12,612 nucleotides of DNA from JBPOHE01 sp052035915 (GCA_052035915.1 JBPOHE010000019.1:1-12612); one strand, 5' to 3'. Positions 1-6,660 are shown, counted from the stretch's first letter. A program made the numbers and translations. Notes: generated by a model from the sequence alone, not told the origin.

Positions 1-12
1 TATCGATATTCG

Positions 13-90
13 CAGGCTGGTGTTGAGGCGCGAAGCGCTGAAACCCAGCTTCTCAGTAGCTGGGATTCGCTTCGCTCATCGCCAGCCTAC
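13..90. repeat. Imperfect palindromic GTAG-ended repeat (REP/MITE-like)
   Basis: The ends are inverted copies: GCAGGCTGG at 13-21 and CCAGCCTAC at 82-90, one mismatch. Inside them are CCCAGC (45-50) and GCTGGG (59-64), so the whole can fold into one long hairpin with a loop near 51-58. Read on the minus strand it begins with GTAG, as many REP sequences mobilised by RAYT transposases do. A diverged copy in the opposite orientation lies at 12011-12096, which shows it is a dispersed family and not a local accident. It lies downstream of the leftward hemB-aroE operon and could act as an mRNA-end hairpin, but no T-tract is visible. No gene is seen in 91-191. Confidence 0.7.
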
Positions 91-181
91 CCCATGGCTT
101 TCAGGCGGATAAACTAATAGGAAATGGGGTTACGTAGCGCACCGGCGCTCAGGGGAGCGGAAAATCTCTGTCATGGCGCCG

Positions 182-195
182 CCAACCCAGCCTAC
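182..195 (-). repeat. GTAGGCTGGGTTG motif overlapping the aroE stop codon
   Basis: Read on the minus strand, the aroE stop TAG is the TAG of a GTAGGCTGGGTTG string, the same terminal motif as in the palindromic repeats at 13-90 and 3109-3193. It may be one end of a decayed repeat filling about 124-195; a plausible other end (GTAACCCC near 133-126) is weak. The call rests on this short motif only. Confidence 0.3.
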
Positions 196-1019
196 AAGCT
201 GGTCCCAGCCCGCAATTCGGCGATGACCTCGGCGGTACGGGGGCGCACCCCCCGCCAAAGAAAAAAGGACTCCGCCGCCTGCTCCACCAGCATCCCCAGA
301 CCATCCACCGCCCGCGCCGCCCCCTGCTCGAGACCCCAGCGGACGAAGGCGGTGGGAAGGTCGCCATACATCAAGTCGTAGCACCAGCCGCCGGTGGTGA
401 GCAGTCCATCCGGGATTTGAGGCACCCGGTCGCCGATGCCGGCGGAGGTGGCGTTGAGGATGAGATCGAAAGGCTCACCGACCAAATCGTCGAAACCGCA
501 TCCCGCCAGTGCTCCCGGAGAAGCCAGGCGTCGGACCAGCTCCCTGGCCTTGTCCGGGGTGCGATTGGCGATCAGCAACCGCTCGGGACGGCGTTCGAGC
601 AAGGGCCACACCACCCCCTGGGCGGCACCACCGGCTCCCAGCAGCAGCAGCCGTTTGCCCCTCAACTCATAGCCCCAATTCTGTTCCAGATCCCGCACCA
701 GACCGACGCCGTCGGTGTTATCGCCCCGCAGCCGTCCCCCTTCGAGGGCGATCAGGGTATTGACCGCCTGCGCCGCCTCGGCCCGGGGGCTCGATTCGTC
801 CGCTAGTCGCCAGGCCTCGCCTTTGAACGGCAGGGTGACGTTCAGCCCTTTGCCGCCAGCGGCGCAGAAGGCCCGTACCTGGTCGGCGAAACGCCCGGGC
901 TCGCCGAGCAGCCGCCCATATTCCAGATCCTGACCGGTCTGACGGGCAAAGGCGGCATGGATGCGGGGCGATTGGCTGTGGCCGACAGGGTTACCTATGA
1001 CGGCGTAACGGTCGGTCAT
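192..1019 (-). CDS. aroE: Shikimate dehydrogenase (NADP+)
   Basis: AroE reduces 3-dehydroshikimate to shikimate with NADPH in the cytoplasmic shikimate pathway to aromatic amino acids. The 275 residues are the normal length. Visible in order: the shikimate-binding NPVGHSQSP at 10-18 (Ser15, Ser17), the catalytic lysine in NVTLPFK (Lys66), Asp103 in GDNTDG, the Rossmann loop GAGGAAQG at 128-135, the NADP 2'-phosphate motif NRTPDKA at 152-158, YDLMYG at 214-219 and GLGMLVEQ at 240-247. Start: ATG at 1019, with an AGGAAGGG ribosome site (1030-1037) that lies inside the last codons of hemB, 7 bases away; this argues for an operon and translational coupling with hemB. The stop codon lies within a GTAGG repeat motif. 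Nothing suggests inactivation. Confidence 0.96.
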   Translation of the reverse strand: MTDRYAVIGNPVGHSQSPRIHAAFARQTGQDLEYGRLLGEPGRFADQVRAFCAAGGKGLNVTLPFKGEAWRLADESSPRAEAAQAVNTLIALEGGRLRGDNTDGVGLVRDLEQNWGYELRGKRLLLLGAGGAAQGVVWPLLERRPERLLIANRTPDKARELVRRLASPGALAGCGFDDLVGEPFDLILNATSAGIGDRVPQIPDGLLTTGGWCYDLMYGDLPTAFVRWGLEQGAARAVDGLGMLVEQAAESFFLWRGVRPRTAEVIAELRAGTSL

Positions 1020-1026
1020 GAGGTTA

Positions 1027-2037
1027 CTACCCTTCCTGAAGCCACTGGGCCGCCTGCTTGGCGAAGTAGCTCAGGATGGCGTCGGCACCGGCGCGCTTGA
1101 GGCACAGCAAAGACTCCATGATCACCTTGCGCTCATCCAGCCAACCGTTGCGGGCCGCCGCCATGAGCATGGCGTACTCGCCGCTCACTTGATAGACCAG
1201 GGTAGGCACGCCGAACTCTTCCTTGACCCGCCGCACCACATCCAGATAGGGCATCCCCGGTTTCACCATCACCATGTCCGCGCCTTCGGCCAGGTCCAGG
1301 GCCACCTCGTGGAGGGCCTCGTCAGCGTTGGCCGGGTCCATCTGGTAGGAGTATTTGTTGCCACCGCCCAGATTGGCGGCGGAACCCACGGCGTCGCGAA
1401 AGGGGCCGTAGAAGCTGGAGGCATACTTGGCCGAATAACCGAGGATGCGGGTATGGCTGAAGCCCTCGCTTTCCAAGGCCGAGCGGATGGCGCCGATGCG
1501 CCCGTCCATCATGTCCGAGGGGGCCACCACGTCCGCCCCCGCCTCGGCGTGGGACAGGGCCTGTTGCACCAAGACATCCACCGTCTCGTCATTCATCACA
1601 TAGCCGGAGGCGTCGATGAGTCCGTCCTGGCCATGGGTGGTAAAGGGGTCCAGAGCGACATCCGTGATCACCCCCAACTCAGGGACGGCCTCCTTGACCG
1701 CGCGCACCGCCCGCTGGGCGAGCCCATCCGGGTTATAGGCCTCGGCGGCATCCTCGGACTTCGCCTCCGGCGGGGTGACCGGAAAGATGGCGATGGCGGG
1801 TATCCCCAAAGCCGACAGGCTTCTGGATTCCCGCACCAGCAGATCGAGGCTCAGACGTTCAATCCCCGGCATGGAAGCCACCGCCTCCCGGCGTCCCTCG
1901 CCTTCGAGCACGAACACCGGATAGATGAGATCGGCGGGCGTCAACAGGGTCTCGCGCATCAGGCGACGGGAGAAGTCGTCGCGGCGCATGCGCCGCATCC
2001 GGGTGGCGGGATAAGGGGCGCGCAAGAGACTGATCAT
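1027..2037 (-). CDS. hemB: Porphobilinogen synthase (delta-aminolevulinate dehydratase), Mg-type
   Basis: HemB condenses two 5-aminolevulinate molecules to porphobilinogen, the first common step of haem, sirohaem, cobalamin and (if present) bacteriochlorophyll synthesis. The 336 residues match the family. Both Schiff-base lysines are present: Lys204 in GYSAKY and Lys259 in MVKPGMPYLD. The active-site metal loop reads DVALDPFTTHGQDG (126-139), with Ala128, Asp130 and Asp138 where zinc enzymes such as the human one have three cysteines; this is the zinc-independent, Mg-stimulated class known from Pseudomonas aeruginosa. The N-terminal arg-rich RMRRMRR (13-19) is typical of bacterial forms and the arm. 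ATG at 2037 has AGGAA (2044-2048) six bases upstream. It is the first gene of a hemB-aroE operon and diverges from the thioredoxin gene. Confidence 0.97.
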   Translation of the reverse strand: MISLLRAPYPATRMRRMRRDDFSRRLMRETLLTPADLIYPVFVLEGEGRREAVASMPGIERLSLDLLVRESRSLSALGIPAIAIFPVTPPEAKSEDAAEAYNPDGLAQRAVRAVKEAVPELGVITDVALDPFTTHGQDGLIDASGYVMNDETVDVLVQQALSHAEAGADVVAPSDMMDGRIGAIRSALESEGFSHTRILGYSAKYASSFYGPFRDAVGSAANLGGGNKYSYQMDPANADEALHEVALDLAEGADMVMVKPGMPYLDVVRRVKEEFGVPTLVYQVSGEYAMLMAAARNGWLDERKVIMESLLCLKRAGADAILSYFAKQAAQWLQEG

Positions 2038-2141
2038 CTGGGGTTCCTTTGATGCCGGACAATAGAGCTAGTGTACCGCGAACAGCATACTAGAGGTGCC
2101 GGGTCGATTTGGTCCACGACGTTCATCAGGCGAGGCTCCCC
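2038..2141. other. Divergent intergenic region, hemB / thioredoxin
   Basis: Both neighbours are transcribed outward from this 104-base gap, so it should hold at least two promoters. Candidate hexamers (TACACT on the minus strand at 2075-2070; CATACT on the plus strand at 2087-2092) lack a convincing -35 at 16-18 bases, so I do not assign them. Ribosome sites are clear at both edges: AGGAA for hemB and GAGG (2132-2135) for the thioredoxin. Confidence 0.35.
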
Positions 2142-2510
2142 ATGTTCCATGCCCATTCCCCCTCCCCTCACCAATTCGATGCCGGCCTGACCGATTTTCA
2201 GGCCAAGGTGATCGAAGCCTCCCATCAGGTACCCATATTGGTGGATTTCTGGGCCGACTGGTGTGGACCCTGTCATGGCCTGGCGCCCCATATACAACAC
2301 GTCATCCAGGAACTCGACGGCCGGGTGAAACTCGCCAAGGTCGAGGTCGACGAAGGCGAGAACATGAAACTCGCCGGCCATTATCGACTACGCGGTTTCC
2401 CCACCGTGGTGCTTTTTCATCATGGCGTAGAACGCGGACGATTCGCCGGCTCCCGCGCCAGCCATTGGATTCGGGATTGGCTGGATGAGCATTTGGGGAT
2501 GCATTCATAG
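2142..2510 (+). CDS. Thioredoxin-family protein, single domain
   Basis: A cytoplasmic thiol-disulfide oxidoreductase that would reduce disulfides in client proteins with electrons from thioredoxin reductase. The 122-residue protein is one thioredoxin fold: VDFWADWCGPCH at 34-45 contains the redox pair Cys41/Cys44, and the cis-proline is Pro87 in RGFPTVVLF. There is no signal peptide or membrane helix. The first ~12 residues (MFHAHSPSPHQF) are a histidine/proline-rich extension before the usual first strand. I chose ATG at 2142 because GAGG stands six bases before it; an in-frame TTG at 2109 would add 11 residues but has no ribosome site. It could be a TrxA paralogue (trxC- or ybbN-like alternatives lack their extra zinc or TPR domains here). 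The native partner is unknown. Confidence 0.9.
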   Translation: MFHAHSPSPHQFDAGLTDFQAKVIEASHQVPILVDFWADWCGPCHGLAPHIQHVIQELDGRVKLAKVEVDEGENMKLAGHYRLRGFPTVVLFHHGVERGRFAGSRASHWIRDWLDEHLGMHS

Positions 2511-2694
2511 CCCGATTGGTCCGCCTGGCGGGTCCTGCCCAAGTATCATGGATGGATGAAGAAATAGAAGTTCGGGAGATTGAAGTTCCATGGATATATC
2601 GGAGTTCCATCGCCAGGAAACACTTCTGATATCATCAAATTCATGTTGAGGAAGGATATTTCTGGTGGTTGGGCGTCAAACACGGGGAGTCCTT
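2511..2694. other. Intergenic, AT-richer, no gene seen
   Basis: Base composition drops in G+C compared with the genes to the left. A short imperfect direct repeat is visible: GAAGTTCCATGG at 2582-2593 and GGAGTTCCATCG at 2601-2612, with a third partial GAAGTTC at 2567-2573. I see no intrinsic terminator with a T-tract for the thioredoxin gene and no confident promoter for the VOC gene. The ribosome site of the VOC gene (GGGGAG, 2684-2689) closes the region. Confidence 0.4.
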
Positions 2695-3078
2695 ATGCAG
2701 ATTGAGCGCCTCGATCATTTCGTGCTTACCGTGCGAGATGTGGATGCAACGATTTGGTTCTATCAGACAGTTCTTGGCATGGTGCCCGTTACTTTCGGCG
2801 CCGGGCGGAAGGCGCTTGCCTTTGGGCAATCGAAGATCAACCTGCATCCCGCTGATACGCCCATTGTCCCTCACGCAAATCATCCCGTCCCTGGTTCGGC
2901 CGACTTGTGCTTCGTTACCAGTGAGTCGCCCGAGTCAGTCATCGACCATCTACGCAAGTGCGATGTCAAGGTCGAAGATGGACCGGTTCCTCGCACTGGC
3001 GCTCTTGGCCCGATAATGTCCGTTTACCTTCGAGATCCGGACGGCAATCTCATTGAAGTGTCGTCTTATCAGGCGTAG
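2695..3078 (+). CDS. VOC (glyoxalase/dioxygenase fold) protein, STM3117-like
   Basis: A single-chain member of the vicinal-oxygen-chelate superfamily, 127 residues, made of two beta-alpha-beta-beta-beta halves. Probable metal ligands are His8 in RLDHF, His51 in INLHPAD and Glu121 in DPDGNLIEVSSY, the usual arrangement for glyoxalase I, FosA/FosX or ring-cleaving dioxygenases. The C-terminal SVYLRDPDGNLIEVS and the central PGSADLCF resemble the lactoylglutathione-lyase-like proteins related to Salmonella STM3117; the substrate cannot be read from sequence. Start ATG at 2695, with GGGGAG five bases upstream; an in-frame GTG at 2665 is less likely. Its codons are less GC-biased than the flanking housekeeping genes and it stands alone between repeats, which fits horizontal acquisition but does not prove it. 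Confidence 0.88.
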   Translation: MQIERLDHFVLTVRDVDATIWFYQTVLGMVPVTFGAGRKALAFGQSKINLHPADTPIVPHANHPVPGSADLCFVTSESPESVIDHLRKCDVKVEDGPVPRTGALGPIMSVYLRDPDGNLIEVSSYQA

Positions 3079-3108
3079 TCGAAGTGGCCTCCTCTCGCCG
3101 TAGGTATC

Positions 3109-3193
3109 GTAGGTCGGGTTGCGTATTTTGCAACCCGACATGCATCGCCGATGCTGTTTGGAATGTTGGGTTGACGATGTCAACCCAACCTAC
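3109..3193. repeat. Double-hairpin GTAGG repeat (REP pair)
   Basis: Two perfect stem-loops stand in tandem: stem 3113-3122 with 3130-3139 (10 bp, 7-base loop) and stem 3165-3175 with 3179-3189 (11 bp, 3-base loop). The outer ends are inverted, GTAGGTCGGGTTG at 3109-3121 and CAACCCAACCTAC at 3181-3193, so the unit resembles a pair of GTAG-headed REP sequences in BIME arrangement. A tandem duplication CGGAGCTA x2 (3193-3208) follows directly. It lies just after the VOC gene stop and could protect that transcript's 3' end; no T-tract is present. Confidence 0.75.
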
Positions 3194-3251
3194 GGAGCTA
3201 CGGAGCTAACCCATGGGGAGGCTTTTGTTACGGGGGCGATATCCCGGTTCT

Positions 3252-3260
3252 TGGTAGAAT
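3252..3260 (+). promoter_or_regulatory. Possible extended -10 (TGG-TAGAAT) for the small membrane ORF
   Basis: TGG followed by TAGAAT (3255-3260) has the same TGN-TAGAAT form as the -10 elements before orn and the tRNA. No -35 lies at proper spacing (TTGTTA at 3225-3230 is too far). Transcription would begin near 3267, about 40 bases before the ORF at 3307. Confidence 0.3.
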
Positions 3261-3306
3261 TTATCCAAATGATGGCGATTAAATGCTTTAAGGTTTATTT
3301 AATATA

Positions 3307-3540
3307 ATGGGACGTGCAACGAATGGGCTCTTGATTGCCCCTTTTGTGGCAATGTTGTTTCTAAGTATACTTGCGGGGTTTATTGATCATGGCGCAGATA
3401 TGCTCTGGAATTCAAATGCTATAATGCTATTCTTAATTTCACTACCAGTAGCTTATATTTCTGCTTTGATTTTTGGGGTTCCAGCTTATATTGTTTGCAG
3501 CCATGTAGGGTCCGCTGTGCGGACCAAACGTTTCTTATAA
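3307..3540 (+). CDS. Small hypothetical membrane protein, possibly truncated
   Basis: Family not recognised. The 77 residues contain two strongly hydrophobic stretches, about 8-26 (LLIAPFVAMLFLSILAGFI) and about 39-64, followed by a basic tail (VRTKRFL). The GC content is far below that of the surrounding genes. The ATG at 3307 overlaps, as TAATG, the stop of a 12-codon mini-ORF at 3269-3307, which may couple their translation; no good ribosome site stands directly before 3307. The ending ...FGVPAYIVCSHVG resembles the middle of longer four-helix proteins of unknown function, so this could be the 5' remnant of a gene cut by the repeat-rich sequence that begins at 3541. It may alternatively be non-coding AT-rich DNA. 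Confidence 0.45.
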   Translation: MGRATNGLLIAPFVAMLFLSILAGFIDHGADMLWNSNAIMLFLISLPVAYISALIFGVPAYIVCSHVGSAVRTKRFL

Positions 3541-3741
3541 CATCACCGACTCCCGACACCAGCCAGCCCGTAAGTTGGGCTGACGAAGGAAGTAACCCAG
3601 GATGCAGTGACAAACGAACCGCATCAATCGAGGTATTCTCCATTCGTGATCGATGTGGTTCGCCGCGCTCATCACTTCCTACCAAGCTTGTGACTCATGC
3701 CTGGAGGCGATTCGGGCCTGGGCCGAAAAGGCTATGAATAC
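3541..3741. other. Intergenic with a short hairpin repeat
   Basis: CAGCCC at 3564-3569 and GGGCTG at 3577-3582 form a 6-bp stem with a 7-base loop, next to sequence (AGTAACCCAG, 3591-3600) like the ends of GTTGGG-type dispersed repeats. The rest, to 3741, shows no gene that I can support; open frames here are short and unlike any family I know. Confidence 0.4.
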
Positions 3742-3801
3742 GTTCTTTTTTAGAGAACAATACCGATTGATATTCTCTTATTGTTCTCATTAAAAGAACA
3801 A
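3742..3801. repeat. Paired dyad element, copy A
   Basis: Two 17-bp dyads of the form GTTCTY-N5-RAGAAC: 3742-3758 and 3783-3799, centres 41 bases apart. On the inner side they are extended by AAT (3759-3761) and ATT (3780-3782), so the pair is itself an inverted repeat. The same architecture recurs at 12153-12210. Only A/T-rich filler separates the dyads here. It sits at the 3' side of the leftward rsgA cluster. Operator, repeat-element or RNA-hairpin roles are all possible; I do not know a named family for it. Confidence 0.7.
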
Positions 3802-3811
3802 AAAAACCGAC

Positions 3812-4015
3812 TCACCCCCCCTGCCCCGGGATCGCGACATGATGGGGATCGGACAGCCGGAGTCCGAATGCGGTGATGCCAGGGAATCCGCACCCTTCGA
3901 GGTTGGTTCGGCAAAGCTGGACAGGATAGGTCGTCTCGTCCCTAAGGGTTGGCGCCCTGTCGGGTGATGCGGTATCGCACAGCAACTCCCTGATGGGCTC
4001 GGCGACGCCCTTCAT
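3812..4015 (-). CDS. Possible 67-residue hypothetical protein coupled to rsgA
   Basis: An open frame of 67 codons whose ATG (4015-4013) overlaps the rsgA stop TGA as ATGA, the classical arrangement of translationally coupled genes. Codons of the first third (MKGVAEPIRELLCDTASPDRAP) mostly end in G or C like real genes of this genome; the remainder is less biased and ends in a low-complexity PGQGG. Three cysteines (residues 13, 35, 42) are present and no membrane helix. I recognise no family. It may be a real small protein, the remnant of a longer gene, or a chance frame; a 3' extension of the rsgA transcript is the simplest alternative. Confidence 0.25.
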   Translation of the reverse strand: MKGVAEPIRELLCDTASPDRAPTLRDETTYPVQLCRTNLEGCGFPGITAFGLRLSDPHHVAIPGQGG

Positions 4016-5013
4016 CCGAGTTCCCGCGCCTGATGACGGAAGTTGTCCAGTCGGCGAGGATCGATGCTCCCCTCCTCCACCGCCGCCTTGAGGGCACAGC
4101 CGGGTTCCTGGTGGTGGCGACAATCAGCGAACTGGCAGGTGCCGAGGAAAGGGCGAAATTCACGGTAGGCCCATTCGAGTTCCTGACGATCCATGGGCAG
4201 CAGGCGGAAACTACGCACCCCTGGCGAGTCGATGAGATGGCCGCCACACACCAATTGGTAGAGAAAGGCCGCGGCGGTGGTGTGGCGTCCGACCCGGGTG
4301 GCCTGGGACAGTTGGCCGATCTGGATCTCCAGATCGGGCAGCAGGGCCTTGATGAGGGAGGACTTGCCCACGCCCGATTGGCCCAGCAGGATGCTGGTCT
4401 GGGTTTCGAGCCAGGGGAGCAGCGGTGCCAAACCCTCGGTTTGGGTGGCACTGACCGCGATCAGCGGATAGCCGATGCGCCTGTAGGCGTCGAAGCGGTC
4501 GAGAAGTTCGCGACGCTGATCCGACGCCAGCAGATCCACCTTGTTGAGGGCGAGGATGGCGCCACAGCCGATGAGTTCCGCCGTCGCCAGGTACTGGTCG
4601 AGCAGATATTCGCTGGGCTCGGGTTGGGGGGCCAACACCAGAACCATCTGGGTGACGTTGGCGGCAAGCGGCTTTTCCCGTCCGCTGTAGTCCGGTCTGG
4701 CGAGCACGCTATGGCGTTCGAGGAGCGCGGTGACCACGCCATCGCCGTCGGCGGTGGGCTGCCAGAGCACCCGATCCCCGCAAACGACATGGCCGAGGTT
4801 CTGGCGGAACAGGCAGTGATGGAAGCTTCCTGTTTCGAGATCGCAGATCGCCAGATTGGCGCCATGACGGGCGATCACCCGAGCGGATCGGGTCGGAGTC
4901 TCACCAAGGGTTTCGAGGCGCTGTTCGACCTGGTGTTGCCACCGCTGGCGGCGGCGTTCCTGGATATGACGGATGCGCGCTTCCTGACGCTCCGTCAGAT
5001 GCCGGCGGGGCAT
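4012..5013 (-). CDS. rsgA: Small-subunit ribosome-maturation GTPase RsgA
   Basis: RsgA (YjeQ) is a circularly permuted GTPase that binds late 30S particles and releases RbfA. The motifs appear in the permuted order: G4 NKVD at 157-160, G1 GQSGVGKS at 211-218, switch/G2 GRHTTA at 242-247, and G3 DSPG at 262-265. The N-terminal OB-like domain covers about 40-115, after a long basic helix (residues 1-35, rich in R, Q, E) typical of gammaproteobacterial forms. The C-terminal zinc knuckle Cys293-x4-Cys298-x-His300-x5-Cys306 is complete. Length 333 is normal. The ATG lies two bases after the stop of the cytochrome c gene, so the two are co-transcribed and probably coupled. In E. coli rsgA is next to orn; here the two are separated by the M48 and cytochrome genes and point in opposite directions. 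Confidence 0.96.
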   Translation of the reverse strand: MPRRHLTERQEARIRHIQERRRQRWQHQVEQRLETLGETPTRSARVIARHGANLAICDLETGSFHHCLFRQNLGHVVCGDRVLWQPTADGDGVVTALLERHSVLARPDYSGREKPLAANVTQMVLVLAPQPEPSEYLLDQYLATAELIGCGAILALNKVDLLASDQRRELLDRFDAYRRIGYPLIAVSATQTEGLAPLLPWLETQTSILLGQSGVGKSSLIKALLPDLEIQIGQLSQATRVGRHTTAAAFLYQLVCGGHLIDSPGVRSFRLLPMDRQELEWAYREFRPFLGTCQFADCRHHQEPGCALKAAVEEGSIDPRRLDNFRHQARELG

Positions 5014-5015
5014 CT

Positions 5016-5291
5016 TTACTTGAAGCGGTAATACTCCTGATTGAGATAGGCAGTCGTGTTGTCGATCTCGTCATCGAACCACTTGAGTTCGAGATTGAGT
5101 TCGCAACGCCTGACCTGGGTCTTGAGCTGATCGAACGAATTGACCTTGCGGTCCGGGCGGGTATAGACCTCGGCGCCGTGACATTGGATGCAATGTTTAT
5201 CCGCCAGCGCTTTGCCGGCGCTCGCATCCGCGGCGGAAGCCTCGATGCCGAGCAGGGACAGCAGGATTCCGGATATGAGGATAGCCTTCAT
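5016..5291 (-). CDS. Small periplasmic monohaem cytochrome c without a Met ligand
   Basis: A 91-residue secreted electron carrier or haem protein. Residues 1-20 are a Sec signal peptide (Lys2, hydrophobic ILISGILLSLLGI, cleavage after ASA). The single haem site is Cys34-I-Q-Cys37-His38. The mature part has no methionine at all, so the usual distal Met ligand is missing; the only other cysteine, Cys63 in VRRCELNLELKW, is a candidate ligand, as is an open or water-bound site. The C-terminal half (WFDDEIDNTTAYLNQEYYRF) forms the usual last helix. I chose ATG at 5291 (CTCCC at 5302-5306 gives GGGAG on the minus strand); an upstream in-frame start at 5366 would spoil the signal peptide. It lies between the M48 gene (90-base gap) and rsgA (2-base gap). 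Partner and pathway are unknown. Confidence 0.88.
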   Translation of the reverse strand: MKAILISGILLSLLGIEASAADASAGKALADKHCIQCHGAEVYTRPDRKVNSFDQLKTQVRRCELNLELKWFDDEIDNTTAYLNQEYYRFK

Positions 5292-5381
5292 AGAGACAAA
5301 TCTCCCGTGGTGGGTTCCGATGCAATGATAACGGAGAAACATGGGGATGACCTGGGTCGCCGACAACGGCCCGGCCCTCTC

Positions 5382-6629
5382 TCAGCCTTCGGCCAGCCGG
5401 GTGATGCGGGCGATGCGCAAGGGGGCGGGGGGATGGGAATCATGAAACGCCGAATAGAGCGGGTCCGGGGTAAGGGTACTGGCGTTGTCTCGATAGAGTT
5501 TGACCAGGGCGGAGATCAGGGCGGTAGCGCCGCTATGGGCGACGGCATAGGCATCGGCCTGGTACTCGTGACGGCGCATGATCAGACTCCCCAAGGGCTG
5601 GAAGAAGAGGCCGAACACCGGCACGGTGATGAGGAAGAGTAGCAAGGCCCCGGCGGCGGAGGGCTGGCTCAGGCCCAGTCCGCTGAAGAACCAGGGTTGC
5701 TGCTGCAACCAGCCAAGCAGGGCGAGTCCGCCCAGGGACAGCAACGCCGTGCTGATCAACCGCTTGCGTACATGATGCAGGCGGAAGTGGCCGAGTTCGT
5801 GGGCGAGCACCGCCTCCACCTCTTCGATGCTGAGCCCGCCGAGCAGGGTATCGAAGAAAACGATGCGCTTGTTGCGTCCCAGTCCGGTGAAATAGGCGTT
5901 GCCGTGGGCGGAGCGACGGGAGCCATCCATGACGAAGATCCCCCGGCTGTTGAAACCGCAACGCTCCAGTAGTCGCTGCACGCGCTCGCGCAGGACCTGG
6001 TCTTCCAGGGGGGTGAATTTGTTGAACAGGGGGGCGATGAAGACCGGGAAGGCCCAGGACAGCAAGAGCACGAAGCCCATCCACACCGCCCAGGCGCTCA
6101 GCCACCAGAATTCTCCCGCCCCCTGCATCAGGCTGAGGATCGCCCATCCCAGCGGGATACCCAGCACCAGGGTCATGACGACCTCCAGCAACCAGTCGAG
6201 GGCGAAGCGACCCGGGGTGGTGCGGTTGAAACCGAAGCGGCGTTCCAGGACGAAGGTGCGCCAGGCGCCCATGGGCAAGGCGAGCAGGCTGGAGACGAGC
6301 ATGAAGGAGAGCAGCCGCGCCAGGTCCTCCCACAGCGGCGAACCCAACCGACCATTCCAGGCGGTTTGCAGGGCCTCGAGCGCCCCGCCCAGGGTCCAGA
6401 CCAGGATGAGCCCCGACCCCAGGACGACATCGAAGGCCCCCAATCCGGCCTTGGCCAGGCTGTAATCGGCGGCCTTGTGGTGCTCGTCGAGGGAAAAGCG
6501 CTCGGCGAAGGCCGGCGGCACTTGGTCTCGATGAGCGCGCACATGCCTGGCATGGCGCCACAGCAACCAGAGTTCGAGCAGGGTCCCCCCCGCCAGGGCC
6601 AATAAAAAGATCGAAGTAAAGCTATTCAT
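5382..6629 (-). CDS. M48 family membrane metalloprotease (CaaX protease 1/Ste24-like)
   Basis: An integral inner-membrane zinc endopeptidase. The 415 residues match the M48A group (Ste24/CaaX prenyl protease 1). The zinc site HELGH is at 277-281 and the third ligand Glu355 lies in RRHEYQADAYA; other family marks are ERRFGFNRTTP (129-139), FPVFIAPLFNKFTPLED (194-210), AHGNAYFTGLG (241-251) and HDSHPP near the C-terminus. Hydrophobic segments lie near 5-24, 64-86, 106-122, 146-168, 176-200, 292-308 and 326-348. Bacteria lack prenylated CaaX proteins as usual substrates, so the role is presumably membrane-protein or lipoprotein quality control. It heads the leftward M48-cytochrome c-rsgA cluster and diverges from orn; its ATG at 6629 has no strong ribosome site. 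Confidence 0.93.
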   Translation of the reverse strand: MNSFTSIFLLALAGGTLLELWLLWRHARHVRAHRDQVPPAFAERFSLDEHHKAADYSLAKAGLGAFDVVLGSGLILVWTLGGALEALQTAWNGRLGSPLWEDLARLLSFMLVSSLLALPMGAWRTFVLERRFGFNRTTPGRFALDWLLEVVMTLVLGIPLGWAILSLMQGAGEFWWLSAWAVWMGFVLLLSWAFPVFIAPLFNKFTPLEDQVLRERVQRLLERCGFNSRGIFVMDGSRRSAHGNAYFTGLGRNKRIVFFDTLLGGLSIEEVEAVLAHELGHFRLHHVRKRLISTALLSLGGLALLGWLQQQPWFFSGLGLSQPSAAGALLLFLITVPVFGLFFQPLGSLIMRRHEYQADAYAVAHSGATALISALVKLYRDNASTLTPDPLYSAFHDSHPPAPLRIARITRLAEG

Positions 6630-6660
6630 GCAACATAGGATACAGGCGGCTCGGGCGCTC

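Noticed and set aside
1018..2052. Long open frame on the plus strand opposite hemB
   Set aside because: It mirrors hemB on the other strand, is rich in H, G, R and Q, and shows no motif; such antisense frames are common in GC-rich DNA.
3193..3208. Tandem CGGAGCTA repeat as a possible CRISPR or VNTR
   Set aside because: Only two 8-base copies without spacers.
4033..5031. Long open frame on the plus strand opposite rsgA
   Set aside because: Full overlap with the well-supported rsgA gene and no recognisable domain.
5533..6561. Second long minus-strand frame within the M48 gene
   Set aside because: A shifted reading of the M48 gene, arginine/proline/glycine-rich with no family features; the M48 frame has all the zinc motifs.
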